Below are positions 5,261-5,782 of a stretch of DNA of 5,782 nucleotides, one piece after another. The notes under the pieces were generated by a model. It was given only the letters and a program-made list of their open reading frames with translations. It was not told where the DNA came from and made no database searches. Source of the DNA: Lachnospiraceae bacterium UBA7480. GTDB lineage: Bacteria; Bacillota; Clostridia; Lachnospirales; Lachnospiraceae. The first letter of the stretch is position 1. Every line of letters starts with the position of its first letter. The stretch is taken from assembly GCA_002479655.1 (NCBI GenBank), contig DLOQ01000138.1, forward strand, positions 9,898 through 15,679, read 5' to 3'. Made by a program: the position numbers and the translations under genes.

Positions 5261-5782
5261 TTATAACGCCTTCTTTGGACAACTCTTCACACACTCAAAG
5301 CACAGGATACATTCTGTGCCATTCTTTCGTTTTCGGGAATTATCCGTAACATCTACTTCCATGGGACAAGCTTTTTTGCATTTGCCGCAGGATACACATT
5401 TACTTTTATCACATGTAATTCGCAACAACGAAAAATAACTCATAGGTTTCAGAAATACAGTGATAGGGCATATGTATTTACAGAATGCACGATTATCCTT
5501 AAAGGCAAAAGCTAATATGATCCCGACAGCATAGTATGCAACATTTCCTATAATGAATGCCCAAAACATAATCTTTTCAATGCTGCCAACATGAGCAAGG
5601 AATAATGCCGAAACGAATATAAGGGAAATTACAAATGTAATATACCTTATCCATCCAATCTTTTTTCTCGGCAGTTCAGGAACTTTGTATGGAAGAAAAT
5701 CAAGCACCATTGCTGTCCAACAGGCATAACCACACCAACCCCGCCCAAAAATTAGCGGACCAAATATCTTTGCTACTGCATA
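5261..5782 (-). CDS. NapH/YccM-like membrane 4Fe-4S ferredoxin protein (5' end outside window)
   Basis: The frame ends at TAA (5261-5263) and stays open to the window edge at 5782, so 173 C-terminal residues are visible and the start is missing. The ATG at 5708-5710 is internal: the 24 codons before it continue the protein with GRGWCGYACWTA, the membrane-linked Fer4_5 (NapH/NosR-like) cysteine motif. Counting from the edge, this motif has C17 and C21. A hydrophobic segment at about 45-64, a second at 70-95 and a second cysteine pair in FCKYICP (C101, C105) follow. Two classical 4Fe-4S motifs end the protein: CVSCGKCKKACP (C129, C132, C135, C139) and CILCFECVKSCP (C158, C161, C164, C168). Such proteins pass electrons between membrane quinols or flavins and soluble partners; the partner is not visible here. 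It is convergent with the flagellum-associated operon and probably unrelated to it. Confidence 0.9.
   Translation of the reverse strand, partial: YAVAKIFGPLIFGRGWCGYACWTAMVLDFLPYKVPELPRKKIGWIRYITFVISLIFVSALFLAHVGSIEKIMFWAFIIGNVAYYAVGIILAFAFKDNRAFCKYICPITVFLKPMSYFSLLRITCDKSKCVSCGKCKKACPMEVDVTDNSRKRKNGTECILCFECVKSCPKKAL

Noticed and set aside
5128..5438. Overlapping plus-strand open frames across the intergenic region and the ferredoxin gene
   Set aside because: They run through the terminator and are antisense to a gene with eight correctly spaced cluster cysteines.
1..5782. CRISPR arrays, tRNA or rRNA genes, insertion sequence ends, known riboswitches
   Set aside because: I read both strands for spaced direct repeats, tRNA-like arms, transposase motifs and familiar aptamer cores and saw none.

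Overview
The window looks like chromosomal DNA of a motile, low-to-moderate GC Gram-positive anaerobe, most likely a Lachnospiraceae-type Clostridium relative (Roseburia/Agathobacter-like). This rests on strong GGAGG ribosome binding sites before almost every gene, an AgrA/AgrC-style LytTR/GHKL two-component pair, a FlxA-like protein of the kind found in flagellated Lachnospiraceae, and a clostridial polyferredoxin-type membrane protein. The taxonomic assignment is inference from protein style and was not checked by a search.

Layout. (1) Positions 1-425 are very AT-rich and hold no intact gene. A minus-strand open frame at 92-334 reads like the decayed C-terminal end of an unknown protein. 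(2) 438-1172 and 1160-2596 (plus strand) are an overlapping operon: a LytTR response regulator and its multi-pass membrane GHKL histidine kinase. A hairpin terminator follows at about 2597-2645. (3) A leader of roughly 180 bases (about 2646-2836) carries six GGA triplets. One sits in the loop of a small hairpin and one lies in a perfect ACANGGANG match overlapping the Shine-Dalgarno, an arrangement that resembles CsrA-controlled flagellar leaders. (4) 2837-3451, 3475-4302 and 4349-5131 (plus strand) form a compact three-gene operon: an acidic, charged helical protein of unknown function, a FlxA-like protein with a heptapeptide repeat tail, and a protein with a module resembling the C-terminal part of the flagellar cap protein FliD. 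The first two end in the same motif, Y-x-x-V-D-I-R-[I/L]. A hairpin at 5160-5195 closes the operon. (5) 5261-5782 (minus strand, convergent, truncated by the window edge) encodes a NapH-like membrane protein with two 4Fe-4S ferredoxin clusters.

How the parts may work together: the two-component pair senses an unknown extracellular signal, possibly a peptide, and would control genes through its LytTR DNA-binding domain. No peptide gene is visible here. The three-gene operon is best explained as a late-flagellar or flagellum-associated set, possibly with translation gated by CsrA. This functional reading is inference. The most interesting undescribed elements are the shared C-terminal motif and the GGA-rich leader.
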